DNA of 64,000 nt from Enhydrobacter sp. (lineage in GTDB: Bacteria; Pseudomonadota; Alphaproteobacteria; Reyranellales; Reyranellaceae): the NCBI RefSeq assembly GCF_030246845.1, contig NZ_CP126889.1, forward strand, positions 1,798,001 through 1,862,000, in the 5' to 3' direction. A program made the position numbers and the translations under genes. The notes under the pieces are model-generated. The model made no database searches and was not told the DNA's origin. It worked only from the letters and a program-made list of their open reading frames with translations. This document shows, one piece after another, positions 42,781 through 51,200 of the stretch (position 1 is its first letter; the number at the start of each line of letters is the position of its first letter).

Positions 42781-43950
42781 TCACTCCGCCGCGCGGCTCG
42801 ACCTGGCGGCGTACTTCGCGATCTCGCCTTCCACCGCGGCCTGGCTCTGCGCCGAGTAGGTGCCGCGGTTGGAAGTGGCGATATCGTAACTGCGCTGGCG
42901 CAGCGTATTGGCGCCGCGCTGGAAGTGGGGATGGACGAAGCGGGCCATCAATTCGTAGGAGCGCAGGGTCGCCGGCCAGTCGGCCCAGTTGTTGGCGAGC
43001 AGCAGCACGGCGCCGAAGCCGCCGTCCGATCCCTGCCACAGCCGCTCGAAATGCCGGATGCAGTCGTCGGGCGTGCCGATGCAGGCGATGCCCTCCCGGG
43101 TAAGATAGTCGACGGCATCGGTGATGCCCGGCGGCAGGATCGGGAAGGTCGCGACATCGGTGAAATACCGGGCGAAACGATCGAGGCCGAATTTCACCTC
43201 CTCGTGCGCCTTCTCGCGGGTCTCGGCCACGTGCGCGAAGGTGACGATGCGCCACCTGGAACGGTCGGCGGCCTTGCCGGCCTGCCGGGCATGGTCGGTG
43301 TAGATCTTCCAGTTGTTGGCATGGGCTTTCAGGGCGTCGTCCGATGTGCCACCGATCGACAGCATGCCGATGCCATGGCGGCCGGATGCCACCGCGCCGA
43401 CCGGCGAGCGGGCGCAGGCCACCGCCATTTCCATCCCGGGCTGGCTGTAGGGTCGGAGCTGGAGCTGCGCGGCGTTGAGGTCGAACCAGTCCGTCTTGCG
43501 CGTGACCGACCGGCCGGCCATCAGCTCGACGATGGCATCGAGCGCCTCGTTCATGCGATCGCGCTGGTCGGCCGCCTTGATGCCCATCTTCGCCGCATCG
43601 TGCACCAGGGCGCCCGGCCCGACCCCGAACATGGCGCGGCCGCGGGTCATGTGATCGAGCTGGGTCATGCGCGAGGCCAGCATGAAAGGATTGTGGTAGG
43701 GCAGCGACACGACGCCCGTCCCCAGGCGGATATGGCGCGTGCGCTCGGCAGCCGCGGCGATGAACATCTCCGGGCTCGCGATGATCTCGAAGCCGCCGGA
43801 ATGATGCTCGCCGATCCAGGCCTCGTGGTAGTTCAGGCGGTCGAGGTGCTGGAGCAGCTCCATGTCGCGCTCGAGCGCCAGGGTCGGATTCTCGTCGAGC
43901 GCATGGAAGGGCGCCATGAAGATGCCGGTACGCAGATAGCGGTCAGACAC
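42781..43950 (-). CDS. LLM-class (luciferase-like) flavin monooxygenase
   Basis: This 389-residue bacterial luciferase-like protein has the FMN/F420 TIM-barrel fold. Visible blocks are LDRLNYHEAWIGEHHSGGFE, IRLGTGVVSLPYHNPFMLAS, GRAMFGVGPGALVHDAAKMG and GTPDDCIRHFERLW. Such enzymes oxidise aldehydes, alkanes, sulfonates or terpenoids with reduced flavin supplied by a reductase. GTG (43948-43950) is chosen because GGGAGGG lies just upstream; earlier frames lack this. It is co-directional with the quinone oxidoreductase. It is divergent from the sugar dehydrogenase, leaving about 95 bp between the two starts. Confidence 0.9.
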   Translation of the reverse strand: MSDRYLRTGIFMAPFHALDENPTLALERDMELLQHLDRLNYHEAWIGEHHSGGFEIIASPEMFIAAAAERTRHIRLGTGVVSLPYHNPFMLASRMTQLDHMTRGRAMFGVGPGALVHDAAKMGIKAADQRDRMNEALDAIVELMAGRSVTRKTDWFDLNAAQLQLRPYSQPGMEMAVACARSPVGAVASGRHGIGMLSIGGTSDDALKAHANNWKIYTDHARQAGKAADRSRWRIVTFAHVAETREKAHEEVKFGLDRFARYFTDVATFPILPPGITDAVDYLTREGIACIGTPDDCIRHFERLWQGSDGGFGAVLLLANNWADWPATLRSYELMARFVHPHFQRGANTLRQRSYDIATSNRGTYSAQSQAAVEGEIAKYAARSSRAAE

Positions 43951-44046
43951 GGAACCCTCCCGATTTGGCGCGCCGAGTATAATGGCCGGCCTTTCGTGCG
44001 CCAGCCCGGAGCGCCCATGTGCCATCCCCGCGACCAGGAGAGTTTA

Positions 44047-45171
44047 TTGCAACGTCGCCGTTCCTTCCTTGCCACCGCTGCCGCGGCCGTGGCCACACCC
44101 GCGATCGCACGCGCCCAGGATGTGATCCGCAGCGCCAAGGCGTCGTACCGGCTGGTCACGCTCAGCCGCGATCTCGAGCAGCCGTGGTCCATCGCCTTCC
44201 TGCCCGACGGCCGGCTGCTGATCACCGAACGGCCAGGCCGCCTGCGGCTGTTTGCCCGGGGCCGGCTCGAGCGCGCGCCAGTCGGGGGTTTGCCCAAGGT
44301 CTATGCCCGCGTCCAGGGCGGCCTGCTGGATGTCTGCCTGCATCCACGCTTCACCGAGAACCGGACCCTCTACCTTTCATACGCCGGCGAGGGCGAAGGG
44401 GGCGCCGCGACCGTGGTGGCGCGCGCCGAGCTGGCCGAAAGCGGCGGTTTGCGCGGTGTGCGTCCGATCTTCGAGGCTTTGCCGCGCGCCTCCGGCGGCC
44501 TGCATTTCGGCTCGCGGATCGCCTTCGACCGCGCCGGCCTGATGTATGTCACCACGGGCGAGCGCTTCCAGATGCAGCGCGCCCAGAAGCTGGGCGATCT
44601 CGGCGGCAAGGTCGTCCGGCTCCGGGACGACGGGTCGGTGCCGCCGGACAATCCCTACCTCGGCCGCGACGGGGCGCGACCGGAAATCTTCACCTACGGC
44701 CATCGCAATCCGCAGGGGATCGCCATGCATCCCGACACCGGGCGGATGTGGCTGATCGAACATGGGCCGCGCGGCGGCGACGAGCTCAACCTGCTGACTG
44801 CCGGCGCCAACTACGGCTGGCCGCTCGCCACGCACGGCATCGACTACAACGGCGCCACGATCTCCGATCACAAGAGCCTGCCCGGCATGAAGGATCCCGT
44901 CCGGGCCTGGGTGCCTTCGATCTCGCCCTGCGGCCTCGCTTTCTATACCGGCGACAGGTTTCCGGGATGGAAAGGCTCGCTGTTCACGGGCGCCCTGTCG
45001 AACCATGCCCTGTTCCGCATCGAGCTCCAGGGCGAGCGCTATGTCGGCGAGGAACGGTTGCTCGTCGACCGTCTTCCCTTTATTCGCGACGTGCGCCAGG
45101 GCCCGGACGGGCTCCTCTATCTTGTCACTTACAGCGATGACGGCGGATTGTATCGTCTGGAGCCCGCGTAA
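44047..45171 (+). CDS. PQQ-dependent sugar/aldose dehydrogenase (YliI/GSDH-like), Tat-exported
   Basis: This 374-residue six-bladed propeller enzyme of the soluble glucose dehydrogenase/YliI family is likely to oxidise aldoses with PQQ in the periplasm. Diagnostic blocks are LEQPWSIAFLPDGRLLITER, GLLDVCLHPRF, HFGSRIAFDRAGLMYVTTGER, GHRNPQGIAMHP, EHGPRGGDELNLL and NYGWP. The N-terminus RRRSFLATAAAAVATPAIA reads as a Tat signal. TTG at 44047 is preferred because CAGGAG lies 6 nt upstream; an in-frame ATG at 44017 is the alternative. No pqq biosynthesis genes are in the window. maf begins 11 bp downstream. Confidence 0.85.
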   Translation: MQRRRSFLATAAAAVATPAIARAQDVIRSAKASYRLVTLSRDLEQPWSIAFLPDGRLLITERPGRLRLFARGRLERAPVGGLPKVYARVQGGLLDVCLHPRFTENRTLYLSYAGEGEGGAATVVARAELAESGGLRGVRPIFEALPRASGGLHFGSRIAFDRAGLMYVTTGERFQMQRAQKLGDLGGKVVRLRDDGSVPPDNPYLGRDGARPEIFTYGHRNPQGIAMHPDTGRMWLIEHGPRGGDELNLLTAGANYGWPLATHGIDYNGATISDHKSLPGMKDPVRAWVPSISPCGLAFYTGDRFPGWKGSLFTGALSNHALFRIELQGERYVGEERLLVDRLPFIRDVRQGPDGLLYLVTYSDDGGLYRLEPA

Positions 45172-45182
45172 TCGTAGATCCC

Positions 45183-45794
45183 ATGCCCATCCCATCGCTT
45201 ATCCTTGCGTCCGCCAGCCCGTCCCGCCGCCAGCTCCTCCGCAATGCCGGTCTCGACTTCGAGATCGAGGCGTCGGGTGTCGACGAGGACGAGGCCAAGC
45301 GCAGCCTCGTCAGCGGGCGCGCCGCGCCGCAGGAAATCGCCGAGAAGCTGGCCGAGATGAAGGCGCTGCGCGTCTCGGCGAAGCATCCCGACGCCATGGT
45401 CGTGGCCGGCGATTCGACCCTCGCCTGCCAGGGCCGGCTGTTCGACAAGCCGCCCTCGATCGAGACGGCCCGCAAGCAGCTTCTCGCCCTGCGCGGTCAG
45501 ACGCACGAACTCTTCTCCTGCGTCGTCGTGGCCCGTGGCGGCGCACGGTTGTGGCATTGGAACGAGCGCGCCCGGCTCACCATGAGGCCGTTCAACGAGG
45601 CGTTTCTCGACGCCTATCTCGCCCGTGCCGGCGACAGCGTGCTGAGCTCGGTAGGCGCCTATCAGCTCGAAGGTCTGGGAGCACACCTCTTCAGCCGGGT
45701 GGACGGCGACTATTTCACCATCCTGGGCCTGCCCCTGCTGCCGCTGCTCTCGTTCTTGGCCGGCCACGGCATCGGCCTGGCGAAGGCCGCGTGA
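45183..45794 (+). CDS. maf: Maf-like nucleotide pyrophosphatase
   Basis: This 203-residue house-cleaning pyrophosphatase acts on non-canonical or modified nucleoside triphosphates. LILASASPSRRQLLRNAG is the signature N-terminus; further family blocks are VVAGDSTLACQGRLFDKP and the C-terminal YQLEGLGAHLFSRVDGDYFTILGLP. The ATG is at 45183. Its TGA overlaps the GTG of aroE, indicating a coupled maf-aroE pair that is normally joined to coaE-dnaQ in alphaproteobacteria but is here separated and reversed. Confidence 0.95.
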   Translation: MPIPSLILASASPSRRQLLRNAGLDFEIEASGVDEDEAKRSLVSGRAAPQEIAEKLAEMKALRVSAKHPDAMVVAGDSTLACQGRLFDKPPSIETARKQLLALRGQTHELFSCVVVARGGARLWHWNERARLTMRPFNEAFLDAYLARAGDSVLSSVGAYQLEGLGAHLFSRVDGDYFTILGLPLLPLLSFLAGHGIGLAKAA

Positions 45795-46681
45795 CCGCCT
45801 ACGAGACCCTGCTGGCCGAAGCGCGCGACCGGCTCTTCGCCGCGATCGTCGGCTGGCCCGTCGAGCATTCGCGCTCGCCGGCGCTGCACGGCTTCTGGCT
45901 GCGACAGCACCGGATCGACGGCCATTACGGCCGACTGCCGGTCGAGCCGACCAAGCCCGCGCTCGAGACGCTCGTCACCTTCCTGCGGCGCACCCCCAAT
46001 GCGCGCGGCTGCAACCTCACACTGCCGCACAAGATCGAGATCATGCCGCTCCTGGACCGCATCCATCCCGAGGCGGCCCGCATCGGCGCCGTGAACACGG
46101 TGGTCAAGCAGGCCGACGGCGCACTGGAGGGCCGCAACAGCGACGGCTTCGGCTTCCTGGCCGCGCTGAAGGACGGCGCTCCCGGCTGGGACGCGGCCGC
46201 CGGTCCGGTGGTCGTGCTGGGGGCGGGCGGCGCCGCGCGCGCGGTCGTCGCCTCGCTGGTCGGGGCCGGCGTGCCGGAGCTGCGGCTCCTCAACCGCACG
46301 CGGAGCGCGGCGATCGAGCTGGGCCTTGCCTTCACGCCCGACGACGGACGACAGATCGCGATCGAGCGCTGGGACGAGCGCGCGGCGGTGCTCCATGGGG
46401 CGACGTTGCTCGTCAACACGACCTCGCTCGGCATGAAGGGCCAGCCGCCGCTCGATCTCGACCTCGCCCGCCTGCCCACGACCGCCGTCGTGGACGACAT
46501 CGTCTATGTGCCGCTCGAGACGCCGCTGCTGGCCGCCGCGCGCGTACGCGGCAACCGCTGTATCGACGGGCTGGGCATGCTGCTGCACCAGGGCCGCATG
46601 GGTTTCGAGGCGTGGTTCGGAGTCGAGGTCGCCGTCAGTCGCGAGCAGCGCCACGCCGTCGCGGCGGATCTGGGCGCGTAA
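45791..46681 (+). CDS. aroE: Shikimate 5-dehydrogenase
   Basis: This 296-residue NADPH-dependent reductase of 3-dehydroshikimate belongs to the aromatic amino acid pathway. The substrate site has GWPVEHSRSPALH, the catalytic Lys in NLTLPHKIE and the Asp in GRNSDGFGF. The cofactor domain carries VLGAGGAARAVV and NTTSLGMKG. The start GTG (45791-45793) overlaps the maf stop. It converges with rho across a 121-bp gap that contains palindromic repeat copy C. Confidence 0.96.
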   Translation: MTAYETLLAEARDRLFAAIVGWPVEHSRSPALHGFWLRQHRIDGHYGRLPVEPTKPALETLVTFLRRTPNARGCNLTLPHKIEIMPLLDRIHPEAARIGAVNTVVKQADGALEGRNSDGFGFLAALKDGAPGWDAAAGPVVVLGAGGAARAVVASLVGAGVPELRLLNRTRSAAIELGLAFTPDDGRQIAIERWDERAAVLHGATLLVNTTSLGMKGQPPLDLDLARLPTTAVVDDIVYVPLETPLLAAARVRGNRCIDGLGMLLHQGRMGFEAWFGVEVAVSREQRHAVAADLGA

Positions 46682-46710
46682 TCGAGTTCGTTTCTGGACT
46701 CAAGAAAACA

Positions 46711-46784
46711 GTGTCAACCCGAACGAAGTGAGGGATCTTTGATTGCCAATCGGCCAAGATCCCTCGCCACGCTCGGGATGACAC
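46711..46784. repeat. Palindromic repeat family 1, copy C
   Basis: GTGTCAACCCGAACGAAGTG at the left and the near-complement CCACGCTCGGGATGACAC at the right, with a GGATCTTTG/AAGATCC centre. It lies in the convergent aroE/rho gap and could terminate both. Confidence 0.85.
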
Positions 46785-46802
46785 GGAACAAGAGGTCGCG
46801 CG

Positions 46803-48182
46803 CTACTGGTTCATCGAGCTGAAGAAGTCGGCGTTGGTCTTGGCGGTCCTGAGCTTGTCGAGCAGGAACTCGATGGCATCGACGGCGCCCATCGGCATGA
46901 GGATGCGGCGCAGCACCCACATCTTGGAAAGCGTCGCCCGGTCGACCAGCAGCTCCTCCTTGCGTGTGCCCGACTTGGTGATGTCGATCGCCGGGAAGGT
47001 GCGCTTGTCGGCGACCTTGCGGTCGAGGATGATTTCGGAATTACCGGTGCCCTTGAACTCCTCGAAGATCACCTCGTCCATGCGGCTGCCGGTGTCGATC
47101 AGCGCCGTGGCGATGATGGTGAGCGAGCCGCCTTCCTCGATGTTGCGCGCCGCGCCGAAGAAGCGCTTCGGCCGTTGCAGCGCGTTGGCGTCGACGCCGC
47201 CTGTGAGCACCTTGCCCGAGCTCGGCACCACGGTGTTGTAGGCACGACCGAGGCGCGTGATCGAGTCGAGCAGGATCACCACGTCCTTCTTGTGCTCGAC
47301 GAGGCGCTTGGCCTTCTCGATCACCATCTCGGCCACCGCGACGTGGCGGCTCGCCGGCTCGTCGAAGGTCGAGCTCACGACCTCGCCCTTCACCGTGCGC
47401 TGCATGTCGGTCACTTCCTCCGGCCGCTCATCGACGAGCAGCACCATGAGGTAGACCTCCGGATTGTTGGCGGTGATGGCGTGGGCGATGTTCTGCATCA
47501 GCACCGTCTTGCCGGTGCGCGGCGGCGACACGATCAGCGCGCGCTGGCCCTTGCCGATCGGCGCGATCAGGTCGATCACGCGGGTCGAGATGTCGAGCTG
47601 CTGCTGCGGCGTCGAGGTCGCCTTCTTGGTGAGCGTCCCGGTGGTGCGGCGGCCCGAGCTGACGCGGCCCGACGAGGTGGCGCGACTGCTCGACTGCTCC
47701 TCGGAAATGGTCGCGGCCATGGCGCCCGCGCCCTCCATCTCCAGCTTCAGCTTCTCGTCGGGGTAGAGCGGCGTCAGCGAATCGAAATTGATGCGGTGCC
47801 GCAGCGCCTCGGGATCATCGAAGTTGATCTTGTTGATCTGCACCAGGGCGAAGTAGCGCTCCCCGTCCTTGGGGGCGCGGATCTCGCCATCGACCGTGTC
47901 GCCGGTCCTGAGGCCGAAGCGGCGCACCTGGGCCGGGCTCACGTAGATATCGTCGGCGCCGGGCAGGTAGTTGGCTTCCATCGAGCGCAGGTAGCCGAAG
48001 CCGTCGGGCAGCACCTCGATGGTGCCGCTGCCGAAGATCGCCTGGTCCGAGGCGGCGAGCTTCTGCAGGATGGCGAACATCAGCTCCTGGCGACGCATCT
48101 GCGCAGCGCCTTCCACGCCCTGTTCCTCGGCGAAGGCCAGGAGTTCGGGCGGCTTCTTCTTCTTCAGGTCTTCCAGATTCAT
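46803..48182 (-). CDS. rho: Transcription termination factor Rho
   Basis: This 459-residue hexameric RNA helicase has a Lys-rich N-terminal helix domain ([20 protein letters not shown]), the RNA-binding cold-shock-like domain with DGFGYLRS and [18 protein letters not shown], and an insertion around residues 155-195 rich in Ser/Thr/Arg. The ATPase core has [12 protein letters not shown] (Walker A), [18 protein letters not shown] and [11 protein letters not shown]. The ATG is at 48180-48182. A canonical sigma-70 promoter lies 140 bp upstream and the intervening leader is untranslated, as in organisms where Rho controls its own synthesis. Confidence 0.98.
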   Translation of the reverse strand: MNLEDLKKKKPPELLAFAEEQGVEGAAQMRRQELMFAILQKLAASDQAIFGSGTIEVLPDGFGYLRSMEANYLPGADDIYVSPAQVRRFGLRTGDTVDGEIRAPKDGERYFALVQINKINFDDPEALRHRINFDSLTPLYPDEKLKLEMEGAGAMAATISEEQSSSRATSSGRVSSGRRTTGTLTKKATSTPQQQLDISTRVIDLIAPIGKGQRALIVSPPRTGKTVLMQNIAHAITANNPEVYLMVLLVDERPEEVTDMQRTVKGEVVSSTFDEPASRHVAVAEMVIEKAKRLVEHKKDVVILLDSITRLGRAYNTVVPSSGKVLTGGVDANALQRPKRFFGAARNIEEGGSLTIIATALIDTGSRMDEVIFEEFKGTGNSEIILDRKVADKRTFPAIDITKSGTRKEELLVDRATLSKMWVLRRILMPMGAVDAIEFLLDKLRTAKTNADFFSSMNQ

Positions 48183-48319
48183 TGGGGCTTCAGGGGTTGG
48201 GGAAATGACGCACGCGCTCGCGCGACCGTTTGGTCGAATCTCGATGAGTGTCGTGTCGTAATGGGTGGACCCCGTCGATCACCGCCGGGCGGCGGCGCCA
48301 AGGGCCCGAAGGTGGCGTT

Positions 48320-48348
48320 TATATAGGGAAACGCAGGGAGCGTGTCAA
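48320..48348 (-). promoter_or_regulatory. Sigma-70-type promoter of rho
   Basis: On the minus strand TTGACA (48348-48343) and TATATA (48325-48320) are separated by 17 bp, so transcription should start near 48312 and give a leader of about 130 nt before rho. Perfect consensus at the -35 and 5/6 at the -10. It lies 20 bp past the stop of the upstream dehydrogenase gene. Confidence 0.75.
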
Positions 48349-48368
48349 AGGGTGGCCGGGACGCTCGC

Positions 48369-49280
48369 TCAGCTCCCTTCCTCGGCCAGCATCTCGGCAT
48401 AGCGGAAGATCTCGGTGTGGTCGGCGGACGCGCCGATCCTGCCGTTGGCATCGGCCCAGTAGGCCACGGCCTGCTTCAGGTTGGGCATGTTGAGCTTGAG
48501 ATGGCTCGCGACGTCGGCCGCCGTCCGCAAATCCTTGACCATGAGACCGGCCGTGAAGCCTGCGGCGAAGGTGCGCGAGACGACGAACTGACGACCCTTC
48601 ACCTCGGTGGCGTTGCTCTTGCCGGTCGAGCTGTTGAAGACGTCGACCATGGTTCCTGGATCGAGGCCGAACGCCTCGCCCACGACCAACGCCTCGCACA
48701 TGGCGACCAGCCCGGCGGCCGAGAGGTAGTTGTTGAGCGCCTTCATGGCATGGCCTGCGCCAGCGGGCCCGCAGAGCGTGATGGTCTTGCCCATCGCGGC
48801 GAAAGCTGGACGGGCGCGCTCGAGGTCGGCGGCCGCGCCGCCCACCATGATGCTGAGCGAGCCGTCGACGGCACGTTTCACGCCGCCCGAAACCGGGGCA
48901 TCGAGCAGCGCGAGGCCCCGCCCTGCAAGGTCGCGTGCGAGCTTTTGCGTATCGACCGGGTTGGAGGAGCTCATATCCATCACCAGTGCGCCCGCCTCGA
49001 GGCCCTCGACCGCGGCATCGCGTCCTTCGAGCACCGCCTGTCGCACCGCCTTGCCGTCCGGTAGCATGGTGATCAACGCTGCCGCCCCCTGCGCCGCCGC
49101 CTTGGCCGAGGCCGTCGCCAGCGCCGACGGATGACTGCCGACGAAATCGGACACCGCCTTCTGCGACAGATCGAACACGCGCAACTTGAAGCCCGCTTCG
49201 GCCAGACGATTGGCCATCGGCCGGCCCATCATGCCGAGGCCGATGAAGGCGATGGTGGCGGGCGGCGCGAGTGTGGTCAT
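48369..49280 (-). CDS. 3-hydroxyisobutyrate dehydrogenase-family NAD(P)-binding oxidoreductase
   Basis: This 303-residue beta-hydroxyacid dehydrogenase has the cofactor motif IAFIGLGMMGRPMANRLAEAG and the family signature DAPVSGGVKRAVDGSLSIMVGG. The catalytic Lys lies in AMKALNNYLSAAGL, and KDLRTAADVA is near the C-terminus. Candidate activities are 3-hydroxyisobutyrate or tartronate-semialdehyde reduction. The ATG (49278-49280) overlaps the stop of the GNAT gene by 4 bp (ATGA). It is the last gene of the minus-strand run that starts with ubiE; the rho promoter begins 20 bp after its stop. Confidence 0.93.
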   Translation of the reverse strand: MTTLAPPATIAFIGLGMMGRPMANRLAEAGFKLRVFDLSQKAVSDFVGSHPSALATASAKAAAQGAAALITMLPDGKAVRQAVLEGRDAAVEGLEAGALVMDMSSSNPVDTQKLARDLAGRGLALLDAPVSGGVKRAVDGSLSIMVGGAAADLERARPAFAAMGKTITLCGPAGAGHAMKALNNYLSAAGLVAMCEALVVGEAFGLDPGTMVDVFNSSTGKSNATEVKGRQFVVSRTFAAGFTAGLMVKDLRTAADVASHLKLNMPNLKQAVAYWADANGRIGASADHTEIFRYAEMLAEEGS

Positions 49281-49750
49281 TGGGCGGCTCCGGACATGAG
49301 ATCGTATTCGTAGAACGGCAGGGTGCGGCCGGGAATGGCATCCGACGGCGCGTTTCGCACAAACCGCGCGCCCATCCGCTCGTAGAATGGCGCGGCATTT
49401 GGATCGGCCAGGATGGCCATGCGTTCCGCGCCGAGTTCGCGGGCAAGCGCCGCGGCCGCGGTGAACAGCGTGCGCCCGACGCCGCTGCCGATGGCCGGCG
49501 GATCGACGAACATCAGGCCCAGCTCGGCCGCCGCACCCTCGGGCTGGACGCGCACCAGGCCGACGGCATTGCCCACGGCATCGCATGCCACCAGCACATG
49601 CCCCGCTTCGATGTCGGCTTCGTCGACCGTGATCGCCGGCCTGCTGAGGCGCATGAATTCGGCATCGTAGCCCCAGTGCGCCTTGGAGCGCAGACAGATC
49701 GCGGTGAGGCTTGCCGCCTCGCCGCGTCGTGCCGGCCGAACCGAGATCAT
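49277..49750 (-). CDS. GNAT-family N-acetyltransferase
   Basis: This 157-residue GNAT-fold protein begins ISVRPARRGEAASLTAI. The acetyl-CoA pyrophosphate-binding loop appears as VDPPAIGSGVGRTLF, followed by the helix AAAALARELGAERM and a C-terminal strand with AAPFYERMGA. It transfers an acetyl group from acetyl-CoA to an unknown amine or protein. It is coupled to the downstream dehydrogenase gene by a 4-bp overlap and lies 3 bp after the CMD gene. Confidence 0.9.
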   Translation of the reverse strand: MISVRPARRGEAASLTAICLRSKAHWGYDAEFMRLSRPAITVDEADIEAGHVLVACDAVGNAVGLVRVQPEGAAAELGLMFVDPPAIGSGVGRTLFTAAAALARELGAERMAILADPNAAPFYERMGARFVRNAPSDAIPGRTLPFYEYDLMSGAAQ

Positions 49751-49753
49751 CGG

Positions 49754-50170
49754 CTAGATGCCGCGCTCCTTGAAGACCTCGCGGGCGGTCTTGAAGGCGT
49801 CGAGGCTGGCGGGGATGCCGCAATAGATCGCGACCTGCAGGAAGATCTCCTTGATCTCGTCCTTGGTGAGGCCGTTGGTCAGCGCGCCGTTGATATGGAG
49901 CTTGAGCTCCGGCCCTCGGTTCAACGCCGCCAGCATGGCGAGGTTCAGCATCGAGCGCGTCTTCTTCGGCAGGCCCGGCCGCGTCCAGACATAGCCCCAG
50001 CAATACTCGGTGGTGACGTCCTGGAAGGACATCATGAAGTCGTCAGCGTTGGCCATCGAGTTGTCGACGTAGCTGGCGCCCAGGACCGCTTTGCGAACCT
50101 TTATGCCCTCGTCGTACAGCTTCTTGTTGCGCGGCTTGGGTTTGCCCTTCCTCGTGGTCGCCTTGGCCAT
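49754..50170 (-). CDS. Carboxymuconolactone decarboxylase-family protein
   Basis: This 138-residue CMD-family protein has the PcaC-like pattern YCWGYVWTRPGLPKKTRSML, then NLAMLAALNRGPELKLHINGAL and the C-terminal EIFLQVAIYCGIPASLDAFK. The basic N-terminus (MAKATTRKGKPKPRNKK) is unusual for this family. It could be a 4-carboxymuconolactone decarboxylase of the protocatechuate pathway, but no other pca genes are nearby, so a generic CMD protein is the safer call. GGAGGAG precedes the ATG at 50170. Confidence 0.9.
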   Translation of the reverse strand: MAKATTRKGKPKPRNKKLYDEGIKVRKAVLGASYVDNSMANADDFMMSFQDVTTEYCWGYVWTRPGLPKKTRSMLNLAMLAALNRGPELKLHINGALTNGLTKDEIKEIFLQVAIYCGIPASLDAFKTAREVFKERGI

Positions 50171-50218
50171 CGTCTGCTCCTCCAAATCAAACAGCGGCGG
50201 AGCATAGCGCAGGATCGT

Positions 50219-50686
50219 CTATGCGACGACCCGCGGAGGATGCCGCAGAGCACCCATCTTCGCGGCATCGAGCCCCTTGGCGCGCACGCGCTGGCAGAGA
50301 TCGTCGATGGTGATGGTGTCGAGCTGCATCATCATGTCGTCGCGCAGCTTCTCCCACATCGGCCATACGACCTCGTGCGCGAGCGGCGAGCCGACCGACA
50401 GGTCCGAAGGCTCGGTCTCGGCCTCGAGCCGACGCACCACGCGCACGACCTCGCCCAACGTGATGTACGCCTTGTCGCGACCGAGGCGATAGCCGCCGCG
50501 CGGCCCACGCTTGCCGGCCAGGATGCCGGCATGCACCAGATGCTGCAGGACCTGCTCGAGATAGCGCCTGGGGATGCGCTGGCGCTCGGTGATGTCGCCG
50601 CTGCGGACGGGCTGCTCGCCATCATGGCAGGCGACATCGAGGACCGCCTCGATCGCAAACATGGTCTTCTTGCTAAGCCGAGGCAT
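50219..50686 (-). CDS. Rrf2-family transcriptional regulator without Fe-S cysteine triad
   Basis: This 155-residue winged-helix regulator begins MPRLSKKTMFAIEAVLDVAC, has the recognition region RIPRRYLEQVLQHLVHAGIL and the wing GPRGGYRLGRD. The three closely spaced cysteines that ligate a cluster in IscR/NsrR are absent in the 90-110 region, so it is likely to sense something other than an Fe-S cluster through that site, as CymR does. It lies between dut and the CMD gene on the same strand. Confidence 0.92.
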   Translation of the reverse strand: MPRLSKKTMFAIEAVLDVACHDGEQPVRSGDITERQRIPRRYLEQVLQHLVHAGILAGKRGPRGGYRLGRDKAYITLGEVVRVVRRLEAETEPSDLSVGSPLAHEVVWPMWEKLRDDMMMQLDTITIDDLCQRVRAKGLDAAKMGALRHPPRVVA

Positions 50687-50707
50687 TCCTCCGATTTCCC
50701 CTTGGCC

Positions 50708-51190
50708 CTAGCTCCGCTTCGACGCCCCTGCCCCGACACCCGTGGAGCCGAAGCCGCCGGCGCCTCGGGCCGTTTCGTCGAGCGCCGGCACCTCTCGCCA
50801 GACCGCCCGGGCGTGTCGCGCCACGACGAGCTGTGCAATTCTCATGCCACGGCTCAGCCTGAACAGCTCCTTGCTCAGGTTGACGAGGATCACGCCGACC
50901 TCGCCGCGATAGTCGGCATCGATCGTGCCCGGCGCGTTTGCGACGGTGATGCCGCTTTTGGCAGCGAGCCCGGAGCGCGGCCGCACCTGGGCCTCGAAGC
51001 CCACCGGCAGGGCGATGGAGATGCCGGTCGGCACGATTCGCCGCTCCAGCGGCGCGAGCTCGATGTCGTGGTCGATGGCGGCCAGCAGATCCGCACCGGC
51101 GGCCGCGGCGGTTGCATAGTCGGGTAGGGCCAGGTCGCGGCCGTGCGGCAGGCGCACGACCCGGATTTCGACCGTCTCGACGCCTGTCAT
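50708..51190 (-). CDS. dut: Deoxyuridine 5'-triphosphate nucleotidohydrolase
   Basis: This 160-residue trimeric dUTPase keeps uracil out of DNA. Its conserved motifs are [11 protein letters not shown] (I), [11 protein letters not shown] (II), [12 protein letters not shown] (III), [11 protein letters not shown] (IV) and GAGGFGSTG (V). The ATG chosen is at 51188-51190, 10 bp after coaBC; a longer frame to 51259 would overlap it. The coaBC-dut pairing is a common bacterial arrangement. Confidence 0.97.
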   Translation of the reverse strand: MTGVETVEIRVVRLPHGRDLALPDYATAAAAGADLLAAIDHDIELAPLERRIVPTGISIALPVGFEAQVRPRSGLAAKSGITVANAPGTIDADYRGEVGVILVNLSKELFRLSRGMRIAQLVVARHARAVWREVPALDETARGAGGFGSTGVGAGASKRS

Positions 51191-51200
51191 TTTCCGACCG

